A DNA stretch of 64,000 nt from Halictus rubicundus. Its lineage: Eukaryota > Arthropoda > Insecta > Hymenoptera > Halictidae. The stretch covers positions 2,764,501 through 2,828,500 of the forward strand of contig NC_135165.1 of assembly GCF_050948215.1 (NCBI RefSeq). The letters run 5' to 3'. How positions within the stretch are numbered: position 1 is the stretch's first letter; each line of letters starts with the position of its first letter. The notes below the pieces were generated by a model, which saw only the letters and a list, made by a program, of their open reading frames with translations, had not been told where the DNA came from and made no database searches. The position numbers and the translations under genes were made by a program. Shown in pieces: positions 50,701-58,751 of the stretch.

Positions 50701-51250
50701 ATGCTGATTTTGTTTTATTCAGAGAATACTCAAACTATAAGTATCGAGAAACGGATAATCTAACGCATTTGTCATTCGAGCATAACCGCCTTATGTACGC
50801 TAAAAGCGCGCTCTCGCGGATAGTCACTTGAGATTTTCCACTCTGCGATGCAAAATATTAAAATCCAAAATAATAACGCCTGCCCGATAAAATATTCGAA
50901 AAAGTTTTTGATTTTCATTCACAGATGCGCCACGTGACGGGATATCACACAATCGATAATCGGTTAAACGTAGAAAAACATTGAGCATTTATATTAAATA
51001 ATCGTTAAATAGAACGCGGATTCCAATGTTTATAGTTGTTAGGAGATTTAAGAATATCGAAATGCTGTACACAACTTCGTTTCAACAACGAAGAATTGAA
51101 AACAAGAAAAGTCGGCATGACATAACCTCTTTAAAATGTGACCTTAGATTTAGATCGATAAACAACTAAGTTTAAATGTTCGTAGAAACTTGTTAGAAGT
51201 GTGTAAAATGGAAAAAATATTACGTACCCATTTGGTATCGTTTTACCCAT
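18547..51250 (-). CDS. DUSP11: RNA 5'-triphosphatase/diphosphatase, PIR1/DUSP11 type (nine exons)
   Basis: Dual-specificity-phosphatase fold enzyme that removes 5' beta and gamma phosphates from RNA, nuclear in animals (family knowledge). Coding exons on the minus strand: 51250-51228, 49103-49028, 33551-33520, 32725-32638, 30220-30141, 23560-23517, 19832-19772, 19498-19452 and 18878-18547. Every junction is GT..AG and all phases agree. Visible landmarks are IPNGWLEYKPFG (5-16), KGTKILPFKVPL (20-31), LKYIIDLTNTNRYY (57-70), WVVGHEVP (86-93), the P-loop HCTHGINRSG with Cys122 and Arg128, RYLVEQLGWN (135-144) and FGEARGYSIERPSY (152-165). These match human DUSP11 in order. Read straight, the frame ends in TAG at 18547 after an Ala/Arg-rich tail (260 aa). 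Removing one GAGC unit would instead join the proline-rich frame, giving about 421 aa. The start is the only ATG before IPNG in exon 1. Confidence 0.93.
18769..18790. repeat. GAGC (GCTC) tetranucleotide repeat inside the last DUSP11-like exon
   Basis: About 5.5 perfect units, read as GAGC on the coding strand. It lies between the conserved phosphatase end (...HLKNLPEEST) and the proline-rich frame. Because the unit is 4 bases, each gain or loss shifts the frame. Loss of one unit connects the two frames. Confidence 0.95.
18879..19451 (-). other. DUSP11-like intron 8
   Basis: 573-base intron. The donor GTATGTGA follows codon fragment A, and the acceptor TGCATGTTACAG precedes CGTTCGG. Nothing further recognised. 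An open frame that crosses the acceptor (upstream of 18,878) looks like a signal peptide but is intronic. Confidence 0.85.
20665..20700. repeat. TC microsatellite
   Basis: Uninterrupted TC run of about 18 units within DUSP11-like intron 6. Confidence 0.95.
21986..22206. mobile_element. TTAA-flanked MITE, family B, copy 2
   Basis: TTAACCGTAGAACTACCG at the left, and GGTGGTTCTAGTGTTAA as the inverted right end, with perfect TTAA on both sides. The interior shares TTTCATACGATTTTTAT and CTTTGTAA-type blocks with the copy ending at 2,311. Non-coding, about 220 bases. Confidence 0.75.
24923..24971 (+). other. Candidate plus-strand coding exon
   Basis: 49 bases preceded by the acceptor-like TTTGAATTACAG and followed by GTCAAT, a weak donor. 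In frame 1 it encodes an Arg/Gly-rich segment (RRGRGGVSGQGASRS) ending in phase 1. That is the phase needed by the segment at 26,740. No family recognised; chance occurrence remains possible. Confidence 0.2.
26740..26778 (+). other. Candidate plus-strand coding exon
   Basis: 39 bases between an acceptor (TTGTTAGTTTCAG) and a consensus donor (CTCAG then GTAAGAAAG). In the phase that fits the 24,923 segment it reads ELSSSASEWDDS, an acidic Ser-rich stretch typical of disordered protein regions. No further downstream exon could be chained, so gene identity is unknown. Confidence 0.3.
27267..27515. mobile_element. piggyBac-type MITE, family A, copy 5
   Basis: Perfect TTAA at both ends. Left terminus CCCTTTGCACTCGGCGC, right terminus CACCACTCGAGTGCAAACGG. 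The interior is the reverse orientation of the 2,308 copy (AATGTAACAAATATTTTG blocks). Lies in DUSP11-like intron 5. Confidence 0.8.
29909..30045. repeat. Dispersed repeat with GACTGCGGATCTTTAT termini
   Basis: The string TAGACTGYGGATCTTTAT occurs at 29,909 and again at 30,015. It also occurs at 39,015, at 45,759, and inverted at about 43,010 and 44,553. The full element boundaries are not clear. It is an interspersed repeat family of unknown class. Confidence 0.5.
30221..32637 (-). other. DUSP11-like intron 4
   Basis: 2.4-kb intron. It contains a GA microsatellite near 31,098-31,135 and a hydrophobic 98-codon plus-strand open frame at 31,376-31,672 that I do not accept as a gene. The rest is featureless AT-rich DNA. 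Confidence 0.75.
31098..31135. repeat. GA-rich microsatellite
   Basis: Imperfect GAGAAA/GA run within intron 4 of the DUSP11-like gene. Confidence 0.85.
33312..33492. mobile_element. TA-flanked MITE with CAGGGTGTCCCAA ends
   Basis: TA then CAGGGTGTCCCAA at the left, and TTGGGACATCCTG then TA at the right (12 of 13 terminal bases are inverted matches), about 178 bases. A TA target duplication points to Tc1/mariner-class mobilisation. The interior motif GTTAATAACTCCTCAACAAAGCC recurs in diverged form at 58,226-58,370. It is in DUSP11-like intron 3, 28 bases below exon 3. Confidence 0.75.
37100..37303. mobile_element. piggyBac-type MITE, family A, 5'-truncated copy 6
   Basis: Starts abruptly at TTGTGGCATTATTTC and ends GCGCCGAGTGCAAAGGG followed by TTAG. 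It is nearly identical in order to the right-hand 200 bases of the 2,308 copy but lacks the left terminus. Confidence 0.7.
38610..38730 (+). other. Candidate first coding exon of a small secreted or membrane protein
   Basis: An unusually strong acceptor (a run of about 17 T, then GGTTTCAG) precedes TTTCACCAAAATG. The open frame runs 37 codons to a perfect donor, TCT then GTAAGTATG, in phase 0. The translation has a polar start and then a hydrophobic stretch, LFRVCAIYLAIMSTCYS, resembling a signal peptide. No downstream exon was identified and no family recognised. It lies antisense within DUSP11-like intron 2. Confidence 0.3.
40973..40996. repeat. CT microsatellite
   Basis: CT-rich run interrupted by CC, in DUSP11-like intron 2. 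Confidence 0.85.
42457..42508. repeat. GAA/GAG trinucleotide microsatellite
   Basis: Run of GAA units with GAC and GAG interruptions. It produces a poly-Glu spurious frame. Confidence 0.9.
43637..43657. repeat. GA microsatellite
   Basis: Short GA run. A CT run of similar length lies at about 44,001-44,020. Confidence 0.8.
49104..51227 (-). other. DUSP11-like intron 1
   Basis: 2.1-kb AT-rich intron from donor GTACGTAA to acceptor TTGTGCCGTAG. It contains the 441-base TA-flanked element listed next, starting about 30 bases from the acceptor. Confidence 0.85.
49133..49577. mobile_element. TA-flanked MITE with CAGGGTGTTCTAC ends
   Basis: TA-CAGGGTGTTCTACTTAACT at the left, and the inverted AACGTGGGACAGCCTG-TA at the right. 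The two 24-base termini agree at most positions. The AT-rich interior has no transposase. Its left end lies just upstream (in transcript direction) of DUSP11-like exon 2, so it contributes DNA next to the branch-point region of that intron. Confidence 0.7.
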
Positions 51251-51860
51251 GTTCGCAGCTTGTTCACTTAGCGTATTTGTTAAAACGTAACACCAAATTG
51301 CAAACTACTAACACAGCAGATATGCGCAGCAGAGACAGTAGATGTCGGCGCGACGCAGAACCATCGATCAGTCTCTCGATTTTCGCGCGCAACGCCTCTA
51401 CATCATTCAACTTCATTTATCAAAAATATCATTCGTAATTTATCAATTACATTTATCAAAACATTAGTTCGTGTAACATAAATGATTTCCAATTCATATA
51501 TAATTATAATATAATAATTATTATATTATAATTATTGTGTTCCTCCAAACACAAGGGGATTTTTTGAGAAATTAAATTTTTCTCACTTCCTCAAGTTTGA
51601 AAATAGTTTAATAATAATAACATCTATACGAATGTTTCTTATATAGATTAATTCTCTAGACTTACCAATTTATTTTGTTAAGTCAATTTATTTTTTAAAT
51701 TACAATGCAGACTTTGCTTTAGAACTTTAACCTTCAAAATAAATTGAAAGAGGCCTGTTATATACATGGAATAATTCCTCTTTTGAAGAATGAACAGTTG
51801 TACAAATATAGCTGTGGTAATGGCAAGGAACAAAAAAATTTTAGAAACTGAAGGTTTTTA
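51251..51860 (-). promoter_or_regulatory. Spacer between DPCD and the DUSP11-like gene: 5' region of the latter
   Basis: 611 bases between the DPCD stop codon and the DUSP11-like start codon, both on the minus strand. It must hold the DPCD 3' end and the DUSP11-like promoter and 5'UTR. It includes an AT-rich palindromic stretch around 51,496-51,536 (repeated TATAATTAT). No defined promoter motif is clear. Confidence 0.45.
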
Positions 51861-51862
51861 TT
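51857..51862 (-). terminator. AATAAA polyadenylation signal overlapping the DPCD stop
   Basis: The stop codon TAA is immediately continued as TAATAAAAA, placing a canonical AATAAA over the stop. It would give a very short 3'UTR. Other downstream signals are possible. Confidence 0.45.
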
Positions 51863-52890
51863 AGCTCGTTGGACACTGTACAGCGTCCTTACTTATAGTC
51901 GCTTGTAAACTCTCCTTCAATACTTTTTTTTCTATATCCAAGAGGGCAGGTGGTTTCTTATACTATGAATTAAAGAATTATAAGATTTGCATGTAAGTAC
52001 TGAAATGAAAGAAAATAGTTTTCATACCGTAATAATTAATGTATTGTACTGATGCGTATAAGATATCCTGTCCTGCTCTGGTTTCAATCCAATGCGTTCC
52101 AAATCTGGAACTATTATTTTTTTAAAGTATTTTTTATTACTAGTGCGTACTGTTATTGTTCCATCATCTTCTGCAGTTACTGAATATACGCTCAGTGGAT
52201 ATGGTAAATTTCTTATACGCCACTCAAGTGAGGTCTTTGTTATTCTTCTGGAAATAAATGGCTAAAAAATACATATACAGAGTTAATAGACATAAGCCAC
52301 AATTTAAATGTATTTCTGTGAATACATTTTTAAAATCTGTAACACAATTTTCACGTACAGCATTTGAACTTTCCTGTATACCACAGACTTCAATGTTATT
52401 CTGTCCGGGTTCAGGATCTCCAACTTCTACATTCCAACCTACGTTCTGACCAAAGTTACCTTTTTCTTTCCATGCTCTTCGCACTACTACATTCGTTTCC
52501 ATGTGATACTCTTCAACCATTTCTCTCCCATCATCTAATAGAAAATGAATTTTCCTTTTCCCTGAAATTACAATTCGTTCTGTCTATCGAAATATGCATT
52601 TCTTATTTGTTGTTGTTTATTTCTTCATACAAAATCAAATTACTGTTTTGTTTTTATTAATTGTATACGTTAGTATTATAAAGGTACAAGTTCCTTTAGA
52701 TTGACAGTTATTGATCAAACATTGAAGAGGTTACATATGTATCTAATGACACGATTATCTAAGTTAATCTCTAAATAAAATTTTAGTAAATATATCATAA
52801 TTAATTAAGATCACAAATAATCTTACCATCTTGAATAATTGATGTTTTCTTAGCACTCCGAATTAAATTCAACCACCGTTCAGCCGCCAT
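51861..52890 (-). CDS. DPCD: DPCD protein (deleted in primary ciliary dyskinesia homologue)
   Basis: Four coding exons, 52890-52827, 52561-52359, 52261-52028 and 51962-51861, total 603 bases, 200 aa. Human DPCD is about 203 aa. All introns are GT..AG and phases are consistent. The N terminus MAAERWLNLIRSAKKT, the block REMVEEYHMET, VGWNVEVGDPEP, WRIRNLPYP and VRTSNKKYFKKI follow the order of vertebrate DPCD; WRIRNLPYP and VRTxNKKYxKK are near-identical. Intron 2 was resolved by requiring phase 0: acceptor TTTTTTAG at 52262-52263, giving NAPFISRR before the WRIRN block. The family is linked to ciliogenesis and to RuvBL1/2 chaperone complexes (family knowledge). It is divergent from COA3, with the start codon about 580 bases from the COA3 start. 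Confidence 0.96.
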
Positions 52891-53467
52891 TAGTAAATAA
52901 GTTAGTCATGAACACTGCGAAAATGGAAGTGATCATGGCCGGGCTTTAGTGCCTTTGCTATAGTCAGCTATAGTGCTGCAACAAGCGACTGGAAACTAAA
53001 CTTCTATACTGCAGTTTTATATCACTGTATATCACAGAACTATAAAGGATACACGAGGATTGCAAGGGTCCAGAAAACTGTTTGGACTTGGTGAAACAGC
53101 GAATGAGAACTTTTAAGATTAATTCCCAAATTAAAAGGTAATTATGTAATAATTTTATAAATGTACTTATAAGTGATATTTAATAATCTCATGATATTCT
53201 TGTTTCGATATTCTTGTTATAACCTCAACAAAATTAGCTATATATATACATTTGTATGTACTGAATTTGATACGCAATTTGTTGATACAATGACCAAATA
53301 CTTAATAATAATGTAACATAATAGTACAACTAAAATTCTTTTGATTTGAGTACAATTTTAAAGGTTATAAAAATATACACGTTTTTATTTTGTTCTACTA
53401 AAGACAAAAAGGAGGACTAGCAAAACTAGTGAATTCATAACAGCATTTGGAGGCAAATATTGTGAAG
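52891..53467. promoter_or_regulatory. Divergent promoter region of DPCD and COA3/TFB1M, with COA3 5'UTR
   Basis: 577 bases separating the two start codons. A plausible 5'UTR intron of COA3 runs from the donor at 53,138 (AAAAG then GTAATTATG) to an acceptor near 53,403 (TTCTACTAAAG), which would put transcription start near 53,000. The extent and the intron are inference. Confidence 0.45.
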
Positions 53468-53823
53468 ATGTCTGCTGGTGAATGGCAAGATTAATATTTA
53501 CTATATAATTTTTTATTACAGTCTTATTTTTCTAATATGCCATTTTATTCACAGATAAAAACGATGTGATGCCAAAAGTTGATATCAGTAAGATAAAATC
53601 TGTAGATTTTATGCATTTGAAACAAGCAGAAGAGATAAATATTCAACGAGCACTTAAGCATAGACAACTTCGTTGGAAAACAAGTCTATTCGGTATCTCT
53701 CTAGCACTTGGAGTTATTGGAATTTATGTTTACACTATAAAGACAGTAAAGCAGGAAACATTCTTAGATGATTTCAATGAACCTGAAACTATACTAATAG
53801 AAGCATCAAGTCAAAAACAATGA
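53468..53823 (+). CDS. COA3: Cytochrome c oxidase assembly factor 3 (CCDC56 homologue)
   Basis: Two coding exons: 53468-53477 (ATGTCTGCTG) and 53555-53823, joined across a 77-base intron (donor GTGAATGG, acceptor TTATTCACAG), 92 aa. The joined start reads MSADKNDVMPKVD. A single transmembrane helix spans about residues 46-65 (WKTSLFGISLALGVIGIYVY), preceded by basic RALKHRQLRW and followed by the conserved QETFLDDFNEP. Small inner-membrane proteins of this layout stabilise newly made COX1 during complex IV assembly (family knowledge). It is first in a tandem pair with TFB1M, 129 bases apart on the same strand. An alternative start at the in-frame ATG in exon 2 (codon 9) would remove little. 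Confidence 0.95.
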
Positions 53824-53952
53824 AGCATTGAACAGCTTAGAAGCATTTATAATTTTGTAGCATATGAAATATAAGAAAAAAAAGTTATTGCAACAGATGT
53901 ATTGTAAATTATACTAAATATTTATAAATAAATTGTTTTTAAGCAAAGAGAA
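53824..53952 (+). promoter_or_regulatory. COA3-TFB1M intercistronic spacer
   Basis: 129 AT-rich bases. It contains AATAAA at 53,927-53,932, only 21 bases before the TFB1M start, and TTGTTTTTAAG, which looks like a splice acceptor, 8 bases before that start. These could respectively end a COA3-only mRNA and allow a TFB1M-only spliced mRNA. No obvious promoter. Confidence 0.5.
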
Positions 53953-55182
53953 ATGGTAACGGTTCTAAGATTACCACCTCTCCCAACAATTAGGGATATG
54001 GTGAAACTGTACAAAGTATCTGCAATGAAGAAACTTTCACAGAATTTTATTTTAAATGAAAAGCTAACAGATAAAATGATAAGAAAGACAGGAAGCCTAT
54101 CTGATGCTCATGTATTGGAAATTGGTCCAGGTCCTGGTGGATTGACTAGATCAATCTTAAGACAATTTCCACAAGAACTAATTGTTATAGAAAAAGATAG
54201 AAGATTTACACCGATATTAGAGATGTTAGCTGATGCTTATGGAGCAGTTAATGGTAAAATGAGTATTATCTATGGGGACATCATGACAACTGACTTATCT
54301 AATTTATTCCCCGAGTCCAAAGCGACAGCTTGGGAAGACAAAAGTCCAAGAATTAATTTAATTGGTAACTTACCATTTAATATATCTACACCTTTAATAA
54401 TTAAATGGTTACAAGCAGTCAGTGAAAGGAAAGGTCCTTGGTCGTTTGGAAGGACTAGAATGACATTAACATTTCAAAAAGAAGTTGCTGAGCGTATAAT
54501 GGCTGAACCTTCAAATCATCAAAGATGTAGGTTATCGGTAATGGCACAAGCTTGGACGCGTCCAGTGCTACACTTTATTATACCAGGTACATTGATGTCC
54601 TAGCATGCCTTTAAAATTAATCTACATTTTATTTGCGCAGTATTTTCATACTATTTTGTTTATCTCTGAAACCTTAAGGTTCTGCCTTCCTTCCAAAACC
54701 AGAAGTTGATGTTGGTTTTGTAACATTTGTACCTCTAGTCACTCCACGGACGAAACATGAGTTTAAGATTTTTGAAAAAGTAACACGACATATTTTTAGT
54801 TTTCGTCAAAAATATAGCATACGTGGTGCTGAGTAAGTGCGATTTATTTAAAAACATCGTTGTTATAATGTAGGATATTTTACATTTTTCCTAAAGCAAG
54901 ACTAAATTTTCTTATTTATTTCGTAGGACATTATTTCCACTAGAATGTCGGGACGAACTAGGTCTAATGATGTATAAACTCTCGGATATCGATCCTCACA
55001 CGAGACCTATGCAATTAACAGTGGAGGACATAGACAGACTCGTTAGTGCATATAAATATTTATTAGAAAAAAATCCAGAAATCGGCTTATACGAATATCG
55101 AGCATCTCGACGAATAATAGGATCTTCCAATACAAGGGATGTAGAAATTGAAGAATGTGATCTTTATTCGACTGATAAATAA
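53953..55182 (+). CDS. TFB1M: Mitochondrial dimethyladenosine transferase 1 (12S rRNA m6-2A methyltransferase)
   Basis: Three exons, 53953-54586, 54679-54832 and 54927-55182, total 1044 bases, 347 aa, close to the usual 340-350. KsgA/Dim1-family Rossmann methyltransferase: LSQNFILNEKL (28-38), SAM motif I VLEIGPGPGGLTRSIL (54-69), acidic residue after the second strand (VIEKD, 78-82), GDI (108-110) and motif IV NLPFN (139-143). After the core come LPKPEVDVGFVTF, FSFRQKY and the C-terminal DIDPHTRPMQLT, all as in human TFB1M. It dimethylates the two adjacent adenines of the small-subunit rRNA 3' stem-loop in mitochondria (family knowledge). The N terminus is basic with few acidic residues, consistent with import. 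Second gene of the COA3 pair. Stop TAA overlaps AATAAA (55178-55183). Confidence 0.97.
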
Positions 55183-55183
55183 A
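55178..55183 (+). terminator. AATAAA overlapping the TFB1M stop
   Basis: GATAAATAAAGCG: the stop TAA is inside a canonical polyadenylation hexamer. A second AATAAA lies near 55,360. Confidence 0.45.
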
Positions 55184-55873
55184 GCGAACCTCTTGCTTCT
55201 TTTTTGTAATACATACATTGCAATTTAATTTACATTATTAATAGTCGCCCACTATGAATCGTTCGAGAAGTAATGAATGTAGTAATTTACAAAAAGTTTT
55301 ATGCATTTAATTTTATTCATGCTTACTACGTATATAAAGATAATGTTTGTAAAAGTTAAAATAAATTCAAATCCGTAAACTTACTGTTCGATCTTAGAAT
55401 ATATTTTGTTTCACCTGCTAGTCTCGCCTCTGCACTAAACTGCTATTTTAGTTATTGCCTCAGGATGTAATTGAAAGTAAATTACATTAAAACCTTCAAT
55501 GGTTTCGTTCATTATTTTTACAATGACGACGTAACTGTATATATATACTTGCTTTCTCAAGGTAATAAATGTCAAACAGTTTCTGCATATAATAAAAAAT
55601 GGTAAATACTATACTTTTAATCGTTAAAAGTAAAAAATTATCATTACATGGAAATACATTAGACTTTTTACTGAAAGTAATTTGCACGAGACCAGCTCTT
55701 TGTATTTATATACATTATAAGTAAATATATTGTTCTCGGATAAAATGTAAATAACAATATACAAGGCAGCACACTCGAAACTAGTAGTGAAAACGTGAAT
55801 AATATAGTGACGTCTGAGTTACAGATAAATGAAGACACACAGTAAGGAAAAGAATTTGAACAAAATATTTGGA
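55183..55873. other. Tail-to-tail spacer between TFB1M and ZC3H15
   Basis: 691 AT-rich bases expected to carry the two 3'UTRs. Short open frames on the minus strand here are not supported. Possible ZC3H15 polyadenylation hexamer (TTTATT on plus) near 55,312. Confidence 0.6.
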
Positions 55874-57946
55874 TCACTCTTCGTCTTCGTCTTCTTCTTC
55901 TTCTTCTAGATCTATGTCATCTAATTCATCTTCTAAACCTCTCAAATCTTCTTCAAGGAATAGGTTTTCATTAATTGCTAATGCAGCCGCACCTTCACCT
56001 AAAGTAACTATTATAAAAACTTATTAATATCTCTAACAATTATTCTGAAATAATGAAAGTATCGAATATTTACCTGTAGAACTTTCACCGTCTGTAACTT
56101 CATTATTTTTTAATCGATCCGCACTAGCCATAGTTATTCCAGTAGTGTCAATCTCGCTGGCTTCCAAATCATTGAGCCTGTCCATATCAAGCTCTCTGTA
56201 TTCAATCTTTCCTTCATCATCTTCATCTTCTTCACGAACATAACTAGATATTGCTTCGTCCCCATCGTCAATACCTAAAAAACATATAGACACAAATTAA
56301 CACATAACTTTTATGTAAATTTGAAGAATTTAACATGTAAAACAAAAATAAACATACCGTCCCCGATTGCAAGATCGGGATTGAAGTAGAACATTTCTCT
56401 ACCAGATATACCAACTTGACGACCAGCTTTATAATCATTTCGTCTTCTTTCTTCTTCTTTAATAGCCTGTTCTTTCTTCTCCTTTAACTTCCGTTTCTTC
56501 CATGCCAAAAATGTCTCTAGTGTTATTTTAGTCTGTGAAAATATAAAATATATTAATATGTGTTTCTCATATTTCTCTTATATTGCAAGACGTTTTACAA
56601 ATCAATGGAAGATTGTCATACTTGATTTGGCCCCAAATTGGCACGCTCTTTTTCAATTAAATCCTCTAGAGAAATCTCATCCTTTTTATCCTCCTTTTTC
56701 TTATCTTTCTTCAGTACAAAACCAGGAGGTAGCGCATGTCTATAGATGCATTTTTGTCCTGATGGACATTCCCAAAACCATCCATACTTTGCTTTTTCTA
56801 CTGCTTCCAAAAAATGTTTACAGATCTAAAATTCAGGTAGTATTGTTTATTCGTGTCACTTACAAAAGATAGATGTTTGCATTTTGTAAATGCTGTACTA
56901 ACAATGTCAGTAGTTGGACGATTTCCACCACCGTGTTTCTTTTCTACTACTTCCTTCAACTTATCCTCATCCCACTTATCCATGGTATCAGTTTCTTTAT
57001 CATCATCGTCTCTCATATCACAATATAACGAACGTTTCTCTGCTTTTCTTTCTACACTTAAATCGTGTGAAAATTTGCACTTGTCTCCTTTTGTACATTG
57101 TCCTTGTTTGAAGAATGCGCATACTACCGATTTGGGATCAGTACCTATAAATTCGAATGATTTCATATTTACAATTTGTATAGGCACAAGAAATATTGCT
57201 ATAAAAGCATGATTAAATAACGTATTAGATCCAAAATTATTCACGGCACAATTTTACAAGAGGATGAGTTTTTATGTAAAAACATAACAATCAAATTTCA
57301 TTTCATTTCAACATTAAATTACTTGTTCATAACAATTTGAAAAAATGTATAGTCATGAAGTTGATAAAAATAAGAAAATATAAGAAATAATAAATAATAG
57401 ATATGGCCAAGTATAATTGTTGTTGCACACAAAAACGTCCTCTTTTTGGGTATGTCAGTAAGAATAGTACTTCATGCATGTTCAAACAACGATATCGATA
57501 ACATATTGTTGTTTACTTAAATCTTTGTAATAATCTTACTTTATGCAATACCTTTATCTATTTTTTGTGTTTGGACAGGCTTAAATATGAGAGCTAATTC
57601 TTTCTGTTCCTTCAACTTTTTTTCTTTTTCAAGCTTTTTAACATTAGGATCATCTAATTTCCGTGGATTAACACCACCTGATTTTACCTGTTTCTCTACT
57701 TGCTGAATGAACTTTTGTTGTTTGGCACCTTTTTTATTTTTTATACCGAAAGTTTTATCCTATAAAAGAGAAGGTTGTCATATGGAAAAGTATTAAACGT
57801 ACGTGTACACGTGCAGATATATTCAAAATATGGAATGCATTTTAGGTTAACAATATACAATTATTATGTTCAAATACCTCGATCACTTTCTCCTTTTTCT
57901 TTTGCTCCGTCTTCTTATTGGGAGCAGCTGGCTTTTTGGGTGGCAT
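55874..57946 (-). CDS. ZC3H15: Zinc finger CCCH domain-containing protein 15 (DRG family-regulatory protein 1)
   Basis: Seven exons, 57946-57878, 57759-57552, 57144-56903, 56825-56622, 56532-56358, 56274-56074 and 55998-55874. Total 1224 bases, 407 aa (human 426). All junctions are GT..AG and in phase. Lys-rich N terminus (MPPKKPAAPNKKTEQKKKEK) with the conserved DKTFGIKNKKGAKQQKF. CCCH finger 1 is C101-x7-C109-x5-C115-x3-H119. Finger 2 spans C175 to H203 (C193-x5-C199-x3-H203, YGWFWECP between). Then RHALPPGFVLKKDKKKE, ISLEDLIEKER, ITLETFLAWKKRK, ISGREMF and an acidic tail (EEEEEDEDEE). This order is diagnostic. It binds and stabilises the translational GTPase DRG1 (family knowledge). The exon 3 donor GTTAGT was chosen because it gives TTDIICKHFLEA, as in vertebrates. 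Confidence 0.97.
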
Positions 57947-58618
57947 TTCATTCACTTCTCAGTGTTTAAATGCGTGCAATGCAGAAAATATGACAACAAA
58001 ATTTACAAATTCAGAGCAATCTCACTTCCATCGGTGGAGCAATCGGCTGCCCAAATTGGCAAGCTTGAATCCTTGAATCTATAGTAATGAAACAGACCAT
58101 GGAATACAGAGAGAGGAAATGAGAGTTCTCACGCCCAGGATTTTAGTGTCCCCGGTATAATGATGGCTACAAGCTTGGGCGTTTTGCCACTACGAGGTAA
58201 TGACTCTGTTTGATGATTTCAGCTTTGTGATAGGTCCCGTTGAGCGTGATGTTTTTTGTTAATAACTCCTTAACGAAGCTGCGTAGAACATTTTTGTAAA
58301 TAAAAAAGTTACATCAAATGACCTCAGGAATCAGCCCATTTCAGGAAGTACAATATTTTTGGAGCACTCTGCAGCTATAGCCTGTAATCAAATCGTGCGA
58401 GACTGGACAAGAAATGAAACACTGCTAGGAATTTTGTTCTAGTAGTATTTTCAATTGTTGACCATTGTTGAGGGAGAAATCGTGCTCATGCATGTGTTGC
58501 ACGGTGACATAACATGCGTGTTATATGGTGAATTGAAAGTGTTTTTTTGCGAGTTGTAGTTTAGTTATCTTTTGATGGCAGTGTTTATGTGCCGCGTGGT
58601 GCCAACGTCACTGTAAAT
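57947..58618. promoter_or_regulatory. Divergent promoter region of ZC3H15 and the 58,619 gene
   Basis: 672 bases between the two start codons. It contains a diverged MITE fragment (58,226-58,370). Transcription starts in both directions are expected here; no core promoter motif is clear. Confidence 0.45.
58226..58370. mobile_element. Diverged relative of the 33,312 TA-flanked MITE
   Basis: GTTAATAACTCCTTAACGAAGC and CTCAGGAATCAGCCCATTTC align with GTTAATAACTCCTCAACAAAGC and CTCAGGAATTACCCATTTC of the 33,312 element, with the same spacing. Terminal repeats are degraded. It lies in the presumed ZC3H15 upstream region. Confidence 0.6.
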
Positions 58619-58751
58619 ATGAGTGGTGCATCACGTCAAATAAAAAATCCGTTATTATCGGCAGCCGGTGAAGGTTTTCCTTACGAAAATTATGGAGAAA
58701 ATGCATTGCTGGTTCCAGTTACACCTACCACACCTGCCGTGCTCCGAGATG
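58619..58751 (+). CDS. First coding exon of an unidentified gene (partial)
   Basis: ATG at 58,619 in a good context (AAATATGAG) opens 44 codons plus one base, ending at a perfect donor (GAT G then GTGAGTTAAT). The peptide starts MSGASRQIKNPLLSAAGEGF and continues with YENYGENALLVPVTPTTPA and VLRDG. It is soluble, Pro/Thr-rich and carries a PLL motif often seen at the cytosolic N terminus of membrane transporters; I do not recognise the family. It is divergent to ZC3H15. No downstream exon was found in the window, so the gene may have a long first intron overlapping the minus-strand gene at 59,376-61,149 or continue past 64,000. Confidence 0.5.
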
